DNA from: Azolla caroliniana
Lineage: Eukaryota > Polypodiophyta
Direction: 5' to 3'
Length of the DNA stretch: 64,000 nt
Assembly: GCA_043228905.1 (NCBI GenBank)
Contig: JBHGNT010000001.1
Coordinates: 28,272,001-28,336,000 of the forward strand
Translations under genes and position numbers: made by a program
Shown here: positions 19,401-31,564 of the stretch, piece by piece
Position numbering within the stretch: the first letter of the stretch is position 1
Layout: each line of letters begins with the position of its first letter
The notes under the pieces: generated by a model
What the model saw: the letters and a program-made list of their open reading frames with translations, nothing else
Databases searched by the model: none
What the model was told of the DNA's origin: nothing

Positions 19401-22400
19401 AGGACACACCATGTTGGGTGATGACATGGAGAAAGGAGATGTATGAATACCTGTCCATTATATGCACAAATTACAGAAATCTCCTCGTGCCTGATTCCTT
19501 CTGATAATAACCATTTTGACAATGCAACAACCATGTGTGCTTCATGCTCGTTGGCAGGACTGTGTCCTTGTTTTTCTACACGCTCATGATCCCAGAAGTA
19601 CATTGTAGAATTCATGCATTCTGCTGGTTGATTTCTTTGGCCATTTACCGCCTCTATATTGGTCTTGAGGTTTGGATACATTGGCAAGACCATGCCCAGA
19701 AATTCCTCTCTCATCCGAGATTGAAGACCCAATGTTTGGTACGGTAAATTGTTTACCACAAGTCTCTCCAGCATCGAAATTCCAAAATTATGGCTGAAAG
19801 TTTAGTGCACATACATGCGTAAGAATTGCGTGAAAAGAAACAAAAAACTGTGCTCAATGTTTATGGTTGATAAAAGGTTACGGAATAACTTTTTCACAAG
19901 AGAATAACAGTTGACCGATGGCCGGAGTTGTTTATGATCCCCAACAAGTATAAGATGTTCGACATTTGGATAAAGGACTCCCATTATTTGAGGCTCTAAA
20001 ATTTCTCCAGATTCGTCAACTAGTATAATTGATGGAGTAACAGCCGCTAGAAGATCTTCGTAAATTGCAGCACCCTGTGATTATTTCCCCCATCAGCTTT
20101 CACTGTTTCATGGCTGCTCATAGAACCACTATTGGCAGATTGCGGGGAGAAAACAGACAGAAAACAACTATTGGCTTACAGGCATCGGCAATTATAATAA
20201 ACGGATGGAAAAAAAAACTGAAGTTACAGCTCTAATCTCTAATTTCACTCAATAGTTTTCGTGCCTGATCGACAAAATACACGAAACCATTGATTACAAC
20301 CACAGCAATCAGGTCCATCCCTCTTGTAACCGATATAAATTTATATAATCTGGATAAGCTTATATATACAAAATATAGTTACTTCATCTATCATGAGCTA
20401 ACTTACAGTTGTGGTCATTCCAATGATCTTTGCGTTTTTCAAAATGGCAACCTTCTTTTGCTTGTTAATTTCCGTATTCTCAATGCACAGCTGATCATAC
20501 TCTGCCTTTAAACTTGCTAACTTCTTGACATTCTCTTCAAGGTCTCTTGTCATTATCACGAGCATCAGCATACATCGCTGTTCTTTTGAGAGCTCCCATG
20601 GGTCTGCCTCAAGAAGCCAAGTATACCCAGTTGCATCAAACTACAGTAAAAAGGAAGAACTTCAGCATGTTTATCCTCACAAAGACTGTTTTGGATACGC
20701 TACTTGAGTATGTACATACATTAATCAGTGAAAGCCCTTGCATGGTTTCTTTCTTTTGAAGGTCTTGGAACCTCAACATATTGTTAAGAAAATCCTGACG
20801 CTTTCCTGACTCTTTTTGGTAGACTTCATCAACAAAAGCCTCAGGAACTTCGTCATTTTCATCATTTCCAGAGGTTTCCCTTTCCTTCTCCATGGACATC
20901 TGTGATACTGCTGCAGCTTTTGAAAAAGAGCTTTTCTGAATGGATGATAAGCCAGCTTGAACAGCACGAAATACACTCTGCTGTGGCATCCATTCTTTAA
21001 GACGCTTTGAGAATTCTTTCGCCATTTTATCTTCGTCTACAGTTATCTCCATCTCATCTACATTTCCTCCATTTGCGAATAGAAGTTTATGCAGAAACCC
21101 TCGAAACGATGGGTTTGAGATTATGGTCTCTATACTAAGACTTTGACATTTATGCAACGCGATCAAAGCTTCTTCACATTTAGTTTGAAGATTTTGCAAC
21201 ATGTCGCGATTCATTTTTTCATCAGATGAGAACCACTTATTGCTAATATCCGACCTCAAGAGATTTGCTAGATTGCAGTCGGCCATTGTACAACTTTTAC
21301 TCCCTCCCCCAACCCGCACAAGCTCACCAGGCTTGCAAAACTTTTGGCACGATCCTAACAACGCATCCAGAGCCAAGTTCTTGTATGTCAAAATTAATAT
21401 CGGTTTATTTTCCCGTGTGTTAGCAGAAAGAATGAGCTGAATGAGTCTTAGCGAGAGAAATGATTTTCCTGCTCAAAAGGAATCCACTGTCAGGGATCAG
21501 AAACATCTTTGCTCAGATATTTTGAACTGGAAATGTGCTACCACAATGAAATCCTTGTTTACAACTCTCTAACCAACATGCAGTATAAGACACGTATGTT
21601 ATGAGGTATCCATAGCAAACTTTGATGGGGTGGTTTGAATCTAAAATGCAGTGTCAATATGGACTACTCACTCTGCATACTATTCTCCACCTAAATGTAT
21701 TCACAGTGCAGAATAGGGTTCATGTTACCCCATACAAATCTCATTTTCCTGTTCAAGGAGAACCTGGAATCATCGGTAGCACATTCTTGAGAACATCGTC
21801 TATAGCAGAGTTAAATGGACGAAAGATATGGTCTATAGCACACTCTTCTAAGGATATGTTATTAAATATGATGAGAGTTAAATTCTCTCGGGAGTAATTT
21901 ACATACAACTAATTAAGAAAAGGCGTTATTAATTTGACATATCATTGGACATCTTTTTAATCACCGCAAGCTGACGCTTGACCACAGCATCCATGCAAGT
22001 ATCAAATTGGGAATGAATGGAAAATAGTTTTCTTACTTGCTTCCCCAAGAATCAAGATGTGGTATCAATATGAAAGAATTTACATACTACTCTCTAACTA
22101 GAATGTAGGATCAGTATCAAATAACCTGCATATTACACCATAACCAGAATGCAGAGTTGATATGATATAGATTGCCTACTAATGCTCTCTACAACTCAAA
22201 TTCAATTGGTTAATTACTCAACTGACCTGTTCCAGGAGGACCCTGAATCATTGCTAGCCGATTCTTGAGAACATGATTAATTGCATCAATTTGGGTAGGG
22301 TCTAGAGTTGTTGTAAATCCACTCAAAGACTTCACTTTGAGCTCATTGACTCCTGCTAAAAAATTGCCAAAGGTATTGCTTCCACCAGACTGAGTAGCAT

Positions 22401-24180
22401 GTAAACAACCCCAATCCAAGATAGTAGAGCTGTTTAAGTAAGCGGGGGGCATTCCAGGTGATTTCGCATGTACGAGCTCTTCTTGAAAGGGCATTGTTTT
22501 TGGATCCAAATTTTGTAGAGCTTTCATCACTGGCGCATAGGCTCTATAATAAGCTGGAGATTCCGCTACTACTAGACTTTCAGCATGTAGGATGCGAGCC
22601 CATGATCCCAAGCTTTGTGACTCATTATTGCCGGAAATGGTGGGAGAGGAATCCAACACATCTATGAACAGGATCATTTGCTTGTTGGAGTCTTGTTCGC
22701 ATGTTTCAGCCGTACCCCAAATAGGGTTAAGGAAGCTTCCACCAAAGTCACATATACACAAGAGGCTTCCAGGGAGGGGAGCTTTTGGGGATTTCTTGTT
22801 TGCTTTCTTTTGGTTAAGTAAGAGCCCAAAAGTAATCCCCGGCAATGTCTTACCAAAATGTACTCCGATCACTGAGACACCGGACCATACGACCATATCT
22901 CTATCGTTTAGCTTACCATTGACAAAATCCGATATACCTTTCTTTAGTGCTGCAAAAGCATCCTCCTTTAGAAGCCGAAAATATGTCTCGATGTAATCCT
23001 CTGTTCTCTCGTAGCCCCCCCTGAGCTTTGCAACTGGTAGCCTCACGTTAGGAGACAAAACAGATGCCATCTCGGACATTAATGGAACCAAAGGAGACTT
23101 GTTCCAAGTGATGAGACTGGGATCATCCGTCTCAGCTCTTTTGGAGTCGGCCAAAACACCAATAACTTGCAGTGCAACAGAGGAGTTGTTTGCGTTATGA
23201 TCTCCACCAATAACTAATTGTGCGGTTTCTAGCTTTTGGATAACATCGAACAGATACGGCAACTCTTGGGGAAGCACTTTGAGTGTGGCTAGCACAAACT
23301 CTTTGATGGATTGGATGAGGGAATGGAGAGGTTTTCCCCACGTGAACTCTACCTTGGATCTCTTGTCTGCGATGTGGTGGCTCTGGAAAAGCTCCTCCAG
23401 GAACCCAAACTTCCCTGGTGGGGTGGAATGAGGAGGTTCAATGTCTGTCAGAACATTACATATGCTAGACAAGAAGACACTGGGGCTCCGAGTGAAAATG
23501 GATACAAATTCCTTCACTTTGGGAGAGGAATGCAAAGAGCTCCGTGCTCTTGTGCAAGGCTCCAAGATAGAGATTGCGATCTCGAGCAGCAGCAGAGTAT
23601 GGTGGAGGTGATAGGAAGGGTGAGCAAGGAGGAGGAGGAGGGGTTCAGGCGCCAGAGTGAGTTCTCGCAGGACCATTGCCTTCCGATCTTCTTCTTGGTT
23701 CAGGCACAGGGAGAGGAGGCGTTGAAGGTAGTCGGACATATCAGCGGCGCTTCTGGAGGAGCAGGCGACAAGGCGGGTGTATTGAGCTCGTGATTTCCCA
23801 GGGATCCTGCCGCCGCCGGCATCTGGCATGAATTGGAGGGTATCTCCGACTCGAAGGGTGATGAGGCCCGTGTGGCAGCTACTACTACTGTCCATGTCCA
23901 GATCAAGGGGAGGCAATCGGAAGTATATGTGGCTGTTATTGTTCTTGTTGTCTGTGTTGTTCTCATCATTCTTGCTGCTGCTGCTTGGATGAGATGCTTT
24001 GTCAGGGGTTTCGGTTGAGGGTGACAGTAGTCGTAAGAAGCCATAGCCATCGTCTGGGTTGAGGTGGCTTATTTGTCCTCTCTGCAGTGGTGATGGTGCT
24101 GGTAATGGCGATGGCGATGGCGATGGCGATGGCGATGGCGATGGCGGTGCAGGATTCCTCCTCCGCGCATTCTTACTCAT
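16424..24180 (-). CDS. ZNFX1-like SF1 helicase with NFX1 zinc fingers and two PARP domains (11 exons, 1823 aa)
   Basis: The minus-strand exons are 24180-22227, 21468-20720, 20640-20407, 20074-19890, 19793-19451, 19311-19231, 19096-18266, 18179-17937, 17556-17453, 17349-16995 and 16816-16424. All introns are GT-AG, phases agree, and the sum is 1824 codons with the stop. Domain order: a Ser-Pro repeat at residues 13-25; a cold-shock/OB-like segment about 33-113 (GQISHLNPDDGYGFLRL...LRVGDTLQFMP); a ZNFX1-type region (YERTEDYIETYFRLLKED); and an SF1 helicase with Walker A GPPGTGKS (647-654, split by intron 1), motif II VDESGE (998-1003), GDHKQLRPS (about 1024), LGLQSRMREE and VAVSRAR. Cys/His-rich NFX1-type fingers follow at about 1280-1405 (ACGHPCTLPC), then PARP domain 1 (LLFHGTS...GCYFATDSSKS...DEFIVYDPSQ, about 1460-1600) and PARP domain 2 (LVFHGTS...GVYVAVNPE...DIFVLKKGD, about 1650-1822). 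By family it would bind or unwind RNA and ADP-ribosylate targets. Expression and exact start are unproven. Alternatively it could be two adjacent genes, but exon 7 joins exon 8 in frame without a stop. Confidence 0.8.
24105..24146. repeat. Hexanucleotide (ATGGCG)7, coding
   Basis: Seven perfect units on the plus strand encode, on the minus strand, the Ser-Pro run at residues 13-25 of the helicase-PARP protein. Changes in unit number would lengthen or shorten the run without breaking the frame. Confidence 0.95.
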
Positions 24181-24270
24181 TCTTCAGAGTCCAGACTTAC
24201 GTACCGTACGGATGAAGAAGAAGAAGAAGAAGAAGACACAGGAGATGAAGAAGCAAAGTAGCAGGAGGTA

Positions 24271-24302
<32 letters not shown>

Positions 24303-24760
24303 CATACATACATATATACCAAACCACATGGCATATATGTACTTTATATTTTCTTATCAACTAACTGATTTTTATTTTATTTGTTTTTTTCAAATATTCG
24401 CTACATTGGAATTATTAATAAATAGAGTGTAAAATGAACAAGATACGTATCCATACATACATACGTACATACATATACCAACATAACACCCAACTGTCTA
24501 ATCAATGCTTTATCTTGTTTTCTCTTCTTTCTTTATACATAGACATAATTGAAAAGTCAAGGTTGCTTGCATTCTCTTCTCTCCCTCCTACATTTATGTA
24601 TGTATGTATGTATGTATGTATGTATGTATGTACACCATATGTACATACATATACCACTTGGACTTGGGCAACATTAAAAGACATGCTACTATGACCCTAT
24701 CTATCTATGTATCTATCACATGGTCTACCCCAATCCCAACATCCCACTATTCTGATCTAG
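24181..24760. other. 5' flank of the helicase-PARP gene, microsatellite-rich
   Basis: This stretch probably contains the 5' UTR and promoter of the minus-strand gene. It holds a (GAA)n run (about 24211-24234), TATATG and TACA repeats (about 24270-24318), and an (ATGT)n run at 24596-24632. No certain TATA box or start site could be chosen among the many TATA-like repeats. Confidence 0.5.
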
Positions 24761-26140
24761 TGCGCATGTAGCATACAGTGAAAAGAGAGGGGGCATATTT
24801 TGTGGATGGATTCACACTTTATTCTGCGACCGCACTAATTCATCGCCTCATTACACCCAAACTCATATACATGACCTCAAATATACTTTATCGTACGATA
24901 AAACCACTCTACAAATTGGATACCTTTGTTTTATGCACAAGCACAATCACGATTTATTAGCCAATTGAAAGGTAGTTTGCTTTGACGGTTTTCAAATTTG
25001 GAAAATTCGAGGTTATTCTCATACACAGGAGGAAGTTCAAACATGTGTTTTGGTTTGTTACCATATTCAAATAACGTAGGTGTGGCATGAGCACATATTG
25101 ATCCTTACAATCGCTTGGTATTGAAATCATTGTAGTTTACTATCCATAATTAATTAATATAATAGAGGGTCCTTTTCTCACACTACAAAATGCGAGACCC
25201 ATGTGGTTGTTCCCACCTACAATTACATAACTAGGTAATTGAGTGCTCTATCCTTTAGGGATAGGGACCCATGGAAGAGTGGAACATATCAAGGAAAGCT
25301 TAGGTCGACAGTCTTGTAACAACTGTTTATCACTACATAATGAAAGAATATTTTTTGAGGAAAAAATTTAATTAGTTAATTAAGACAATAGATCAAATAT
25401 TACTATTATAGTCTTCGAAGGTCATATGTCATGTTAAACAAAAATAATAATGTTTCCATGTTGTATATGCAAAAGTGAGTAGTGACTCTCGTTGTTTAAG
25501 AATTTTATTGATGAATATTGCAACTATGTGTCAATAGTGTGATTGTGTAAGAAATTTGTAGTTGGTTTGAAGATGTATAGAGATCGTTGTTGAATGTGAT
25601 CAAACGTAGAGCATTTGTATTGAATAACCCATTTGTCTCACCACTTTGTGCCCTAACATTTTGTCTTGCATTGAAACGTTTGTGAACTAAGTAACATGGA
25701 AGCAATGGTTTGGATGGAGGATGGCGAGATGGGTTGGTTTCCTCATTCGGTGATGGTTTTGTAGTTAAGTGCATCATTTGCAACATATTGTGTGGAGTGT
25801 GAGCCTCCACGTGTCATGATACATTGGTGTTGCAAAATGGCTTCATTCACTAGAGGAATGTTCTAATGCATCAAGAAGCAAGTGTGTTGCATCCCATATT
25901 CCAAACCTTTTTTGTGTGTGTCATATCTTACATTCGGCCAAGATACAAAGTTTGGTGTTTTATGTGTCTTGTGGATATGCTTACTTGTATCCCAGTGAGT
26001 CTATGAAGCCAATGTGAGGGATCTTTTTGAACCATAAGCATTTGGTCTCACACAAGATATTCCATGTCGATCGATGATCGCAATGGGGAGGGATCCCATT
26101 GAGATAGATAAATAGATAGTTATATTTGTAATTAAACAAT
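24761..26140. other. Intergenic, nothing recognised
   Basis: AT-rich DNA. The open frames here are short and of low complexity, and none shows a known domain. I see no transposon ends or RNA gene. Confidence 0.5.
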
Positions 26141-26144
26141 TAGC

Positions 26145-26560
26145 TACGATTCGGTTTGGTTCGAGAGTGTCAAAACCAAACCGTTTTAATTTTTTGAAAC
26201 TTGAACTGAACTAAACCACGAAACCATTTAAACCGAATATGTTCAAATCGAACCGTTAGAAAAAAATCCAAACCATTAAAACCGCCGATTCGGTTTTCAA
26301 ACGTAAGTCAAAATTCAAAATTTAAAATTTTTAAAATTTTTTTTATTTCAAAATTTGGAGATTTTTCCTAAAGTGTGAGAATTAGGCTTAAAAATGAAAA
26401 GGTTCTTTACAAAAAAAAACCCATCAAACCGTTTTTACCGAGCGGAACCGTTCACACCCAAACCGAACCATTAAAAAAAACTCGAACTTGAATTGAACAG
26501 AACCATTTAAACCGTTAAGTTTCGGTTTCGCGGTTCAATTTGGTTCAAACTGAAGTGTTG
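26145..26560. repeat. AACCG/CGGTT-rich element, possible MITE
   Basis: About 415 bp carry many short copies of AAACCG, GAACCG and their complement (CGGTTTGG, CGGTTCAA). The left end (ATTCGGTTTGGTTCGA) and the right end (GCGGTTCAATTTGGTTCAAA) are similar in the same orientation. The middle is T/A-rich. Dense subterminal motifs like this occur in non-autonomous hAT-type elements, but I found no terminal inverted repeat with a matching target duplication. Directly after it (about 26572-26620), ATTGTAATGTCCATG is repeated twice about 26 bp apart. Confidence 0.35.
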
Positions 26561-26754
26561 CCGATTGTTAATTGTAATGTCCATGGGAGACTGATTGTAA
26601 TGTCCATGAGAGACTGATTGTAATCTATGAGACGGGGACTGCTGGCCCATAGTAACGTGATCGAACTTGGGCGGTTTCTTATTTTATGGCTTTGATGGTA
26701 AGAGCGCAATGATCTTTGAGAAACAAAAAGTATAATTGTGTGTTTTCATGAACA

Positions 26755-26757
<3 letters not shown>

Positions 26758-26799
<42 letters not shown>
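26758..26799. repeat. (GA)n microsatellite
   Basis: About 21 GA units, roughly 90 bp upstream of the proposed PPR start codon, probably in its promoter or 5' UTR. Confidence 0.95.
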
Positions 26800-26801
<2 letters not shown>

Positions 26802-26886
26802 TATAGACATCAAGGAAGGAACACAATTAATTGCTAATCAATTGTTGTAGGATTTTTAACCCATAGGAAATAACTACTAACTTCAA

Positions 26887-29130
26887 ATGTTTGTGAAAGG
26901 GAGATTAGGAGTCACACAAAATAGAGACATGGAGGTCTTTAGAGAAGATGTTGTCACAGGCCACAGAACCTCATCATCCTATGACTGTCAGATCATCAAG
27001 GTAGAATCTTCTATGCAAGAAGGATGGAAACATCAATCGACAGTTTTTTTTTTCTTCGTCTTTCTCCTCAACTGGAGCACTGTCTTAAAGTATTCCTAAT
27101 TTTTGTTTTGTTTTGTTTCTTCTTCATAGGAATGCCAGATTAGATCCCCTGATTTCAGATACAACAACAAACCCACACAATCTCCTGCTCTGAGGAATAA
27201 CCCATTTTGGGCCCAAGAACCAAAGCTTGGAGATCTTGCCTATCTTCTAGATTCCATAAAAGCATGTGGAAAACACAAAGATATCTGTAGAGGTAGCTGG
27301 ATACATGATTATATCCTCAAAACAGGGTTGCTTCAGAAACACATATACATTAACAATGCTTTGATTAGCATGTATGTGAAATGTGGCGCACTTAAGAAAG
27401 CACAAGAGGTTTTCAATGACCTTCTTGTTCGGAATGATGTCTCGTGGAATGTCCTCATCGCTGCGTATGTCCACTGTAGCCTCAATCATCAAGCTTTAGA
27501 ATTGTTTGGAAGAATGCAAGAAGAAGGTTTCTTTCCTGATGCTATCACTTTCACTTGCATCTTGAAAGCTTGCGGCAACCTGAAGTTAGCTACGATGGGT
27601 CAAAGCATACATGTAAAGGTGTACACACAAGGGTTGTTGCGAAAGAATGTTGTGCTTGGCACTGCACTAGTTGGCATGTATGCTAAGTGTGGAATGCTCA
27701 TAAAAGCTCAAAAAGTGTTCGATAAGCTTCCTGCCCGAGATGTTGTATCATGGAATGCACTGATTGACGGGTATGTTCAAAAAGGTCTTATTGATGAAGC
27801 TATAATTTGTCTCAAACATATGCAAGAAGATGGAATTGCCCCTGATTCAGTTTCTTTTGCTTGTATCTTGAAAGGATGTAGTGCCATGAAGGGTGAAGAG
27901 ATCCATGCCAAAGCTTGTAAAGAACGGTTGTTAGGAAAAGATCCTTTGCTAGGAAATGCAATTATCGACATGTATGTGAGATGTGGTAGACTTTTGAAAG
28001 CACGAGAAGTGTTCGATGAGATTCCGGTTCGAAATGCTATTTCCTGGAATGTGCTTATTGATGGGTATGTGCAACATGGACATAATGCCGAAGCTATGAT
28101 TTGCTGTAATGAAATGCAAGAGAATGGTCTCTTGCCAGATGCGATTACATTTTCTTGCATTCTGAAAGCTTGTGGAAGCTTAGGATTAGCTGGAAAGGGT
28201 GAAGAGATACATGCTGAGATTAACAAGCAAGGGTTATTGAAGGACAATATGATGCTGGGTACTTCATTGGTGGACATGTATGCTAAATGTGGTATGCTTG
28301 GAAAAGCAAAGGAAGTATTCGATAAGCTTCCAAAAAGGGATGTGATCTCATGGACTGCGCTTATTTCAGGTTATTCTCAACAAGGCCTTGGTCATGAAGC
28401 ATTGCATTTTTTCCAAAGAATGCAAGATGAAGGGATTTCTCCAGATGCCATAACTTTTACTTGCATTTTGGAAGCTTGCGGAAGCATAGGATCAATAGAT
28501 ATTGGAGAAGAGGTACATGTCGAGATCCAAAAACAAGGGTTATTGTCCAAAAATATGGTTCTATGCACTGCTTTGGTGGATATGTATGCCAAATGTGGAG
28601 CTCTTACAAAAGCACAAGAAGTGTTCGATGAGATTCTAACTCATGATGTTGTGTCGTGGAATGCAATCATCTCGGGATATGCTCAATTAGGTAAGGTCAA
28701 AGAAGTTATCTCTTTATTCAATCGTATGGTTGCTGAGGGTATAACAGTGAATTCAATCACATTTGCGGCATTGTTGACGATGTGCAATCATGCTGGCCTT
28801 GTGGTGGAAGGGGAATTGTACCTTGATATGATAAACTCGTTATATTTCATCCAGCCAACTTTAGAACTCTACATTTGCATTGTCGATCTTTTTTGCCGTT
28901 CCGGAAACTTTGGCAAAGCGATGGTTATTATTGAAATGGTGCCAAATTTGTCTCGTCGTCGAATGTGGGTGGCTTTCTTGGTTGCTTGTAGGACCTGGGC
29001 AAATGTGGAGCTTGGGGAAATGGCATTCGAGCATTTAGTTCGATTGGATGAGGGATATTCTGGTGGGTATGTATGCATGAGTAATATATATGCTGCTGCC
29101 AGCATGCAAGAATCAGACTATTGTGAGTAA
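26887..29130 (+). CDS. PLS-type pentatricopeptide-repeat protein (2 exons, 704 aa)
   Basis: Proposed exons are 26887-27000 and 27130-29130, joined by a 129-bp GT-AG intron with a T-rich 3' end; both sides are phase 0. Exon 2 is certain: its frame is open from the acceptor, well upstream of the first in-frame methionine. It encodes about a dozen helical-hairpin repeats of P, L and S type, with the phrases MYAKCGMLIKAQKVFDKL, DVVSWNALIDGYVQ and PDAITFTCILKACG. An E-like region (WVAFLVACRTWANVELGEMA) follows, but the frame ends at YAAASMQESDYCE without a complete E motif or a DYW deaminase. PPR proteins usually bind RNA in plastids or mitochondria, and PLS types often serve C-to-U editing. The N-terminal 38 residues from exon 1 are not an obvious targeting peptide, so the start is the weakest part. 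Confidence 0.85.
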
Positions 29131-30471
29131 ATATTAAGTGCCAAATCCAAGAATAGCAACATTAAGGTGGATGGAGTGGCCTTGTAAGCCATAGGTCATG
29201 AATTCAACTTCCTGTGCTCGATATTGGCAATGATGGTTCCCTTTCAAGTGTAAGGTAAAAAATTGAAATGTTGCCTAGGTTCATTTATGACAATATGGTT
29301 GATCACCTCGCTACGGATGTCTTTTGAATGTGGATACCAATTGAAAAATGCAAAAAGAACTTTGGGGTGTATCAGCATTAACTGGAAAATTTCTTCTGTT
29401 GAACAAGATTCTATCCATGTAACTCTTGTTGTTGCTCCATTGGATAATGGTAGTGCCTCATTAGTTGAGGTTCTGATGCACCACATTCTCAATCTCTTGG
29501 GGAAAGATATTTTTCCAATTTATTCTGCGCTACAATGGTGCAACTCAAAAGAAGATCAACAGTTTATACTTGAAATTGACACTCTTCTCTCTGCGAGGAG
29601 CTACCACAGTCACACTGCTGCATGCCCAAGGTAACTTGCTGCCAAGTACGCTGCTTCGGTTGAAAAAAACAATATTTGCAGGTAGACTGTTTGTCCCATG
29701 GATCACTGGTCCAATCAGAATCACACTATGACAAAACTTAGTCCATTGGGGAAACATGTTGCTGCCTTGCCAATGGCTGTTTTCAAGGTCTACTGTAATG
29801 ATTGAACGCCCCCATCACTAGGTTAAGTTTGGTCTTGTCTGCGCATATATTCTAACCATAATTTGATATATATTAGCAATCTTCATATAAAACTTGAGCT
29901 ACTATGATGGTGATATCTTTTGAATAAGCTATTGGGAAAGTATGACAACATGACCTAGTGTGAATGTATATCTCTTGGGTGTGACAGTGTGTACATTGCA
30001 AAAACATCTCGAGTGTATGTATATGATTCAAATGTAGCACACACACACACACACACACCCAAAGGTGTATATATATTATCTAGCATATATGACTCGATTG
30101 GCTAAGAATTGCAAAGACATTCGTATTGTTGAATCACTGAGACTAAAGTTGTTGGCAGTGGTCATTGAACAGTTCCAACTTGGTAGAACCCTAAGTCATG
30201 ATATGCCACTCAACATTTCTCCACACAATTCATTGTTGTACCAAAAACCCTATGTTATATAGTTCTCCCAATAATGTACCAAAAGCTCTACGTTACATAG
30301 TCCTCGTCCAATCTGTGAAAGTTGTTTACTATAAAATCAGGTTAACTCTTTAAAATATATTCTCCATATTGTTGCAAGAAATCTTCATTTAGGTAAAAGC
30401 CAACAATATCGTCCTCCACTAGACTGATAAGGTGATGAATGATGCAATAACATTTCTGAGAACCGACTATT

Positions 30472-30767
30472 CTGTATGACCATATTCCAGTAGGATTCAT
30501 GGTTTGTTTCCATTACATATTGAAATAGCTTTCAAAAGCAAGCAGAGGCCATTAGATTTGACCCATGTCATAGGTTTTCTACCCTAATTGTCATTTCTTT
30601 ATGTGCCGTATGTCCTTATCTGTATGACCATATTCCAGTAGGATTCATGGTTTGTTTCCATTACATATTGAAATAGCTTTCAAAAGCAAGCAGAGGCCAT
30701 TAGATTTGACCCATGTCATAGGTTTTCTACCCTAATTGTCATTTCTTTATGTGCCGTATGTCCTTAT
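30472..30767. repeat. Perfect 148-bp tandem duplication
   Basis: 30472-30619 is repeated directly at 30620-30767 with no difference that I can see (both begin CTGTATGACCATATTCCAG and end CGTATGTCCTTAT). Such identity implies a very recent event or an assembly artefact. Confidence 0.9.
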
Positions 30768-31425
30768 CAATCATATACCTTTTACTCCCATTCTCTGGTA
30801 TCACATTAACTCTATCACTGTCTACCAAGCTTTGAAGATTCGAAAATTTCACCTACATCAGATTCGCTATAAAAAAAACTAACTTTTTTGTTGTGCCATA
30901 CTTATATGAATAATCTCTTTCTTCCACCTTTTTAAGCTCTCTAATCTCTCTTAACTAATTAAGCTTCACATCAGCATAGACTTTCTTATGATCAATAATC
31001 AAAACCCCTGTAACAATACATTTATCCTCTGGTTAGTTTCCATGAAACCAGCTTACATCCTGGCGCCAATTACTTTAATTGTTTTCCCTAAATCCTCCTT
31101 AACTAGCTAAAGCAGACTCCAATCATCTTCCCTAATCTCCTCCAATCAAATGTAATCCTTTATTTAACAAGGATTACCTTCCATTTTCTTCACCATTCTT
31201 GCCATTTCAAATATTCATAGCTAATCTTTAATTTATTTAGGCACTCACAGTGACAATACCAAATGATAGTGTACATATTGTGTAGCACAATGGATGAAAA
31301 TGGAGATTGGGATCCCCATTAATTCAAGGGTCCGCGTGCAACCATACTTGGAACAAAAATGTGGTGTTTTTAATTCTCCTAGGGCTTCCTATTTTTTAAT
31401 GGGGGGTAAATTTGAGTTGTTAATG

Positions 31426-31564
31426 TGTTGACAATGTAGGACAAATGCAACAAAAATAGATACAACCATTATTCGTAGATGTGGGTTCTTCATATGTGTT
31501 CACAATGTAGCACAAATGCAACAAAAATAGATACAAGTTTACAACCATTATCTGTAGATGTGAG
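31426..31564. repeat. Degenerate direct repeat, about 70-bp unit, 2 copies
   Basis: The block GTGTTGACAATGTAGGACAA...ATAGATACAACCATTATTCGTAGATGTG recurs with substitutions and a small insertion (TGTTCACAATGTAGCACAA...). It encodes nothing recognisable. Confidence 0.75.

Noticed and set aside
24270-24632. TATA-like strings upstream of the helicase-PARP gene as its core promoter
   Set aside because: They are part of TATG and TACA microsatellites; none can be preferred from sequence alone.
27328-29130. PPR protein starting at 27328
   Set aside because: That codon is TTG, and the frame with PPR-like residues extends upstream to the splice acceptor at 27129.
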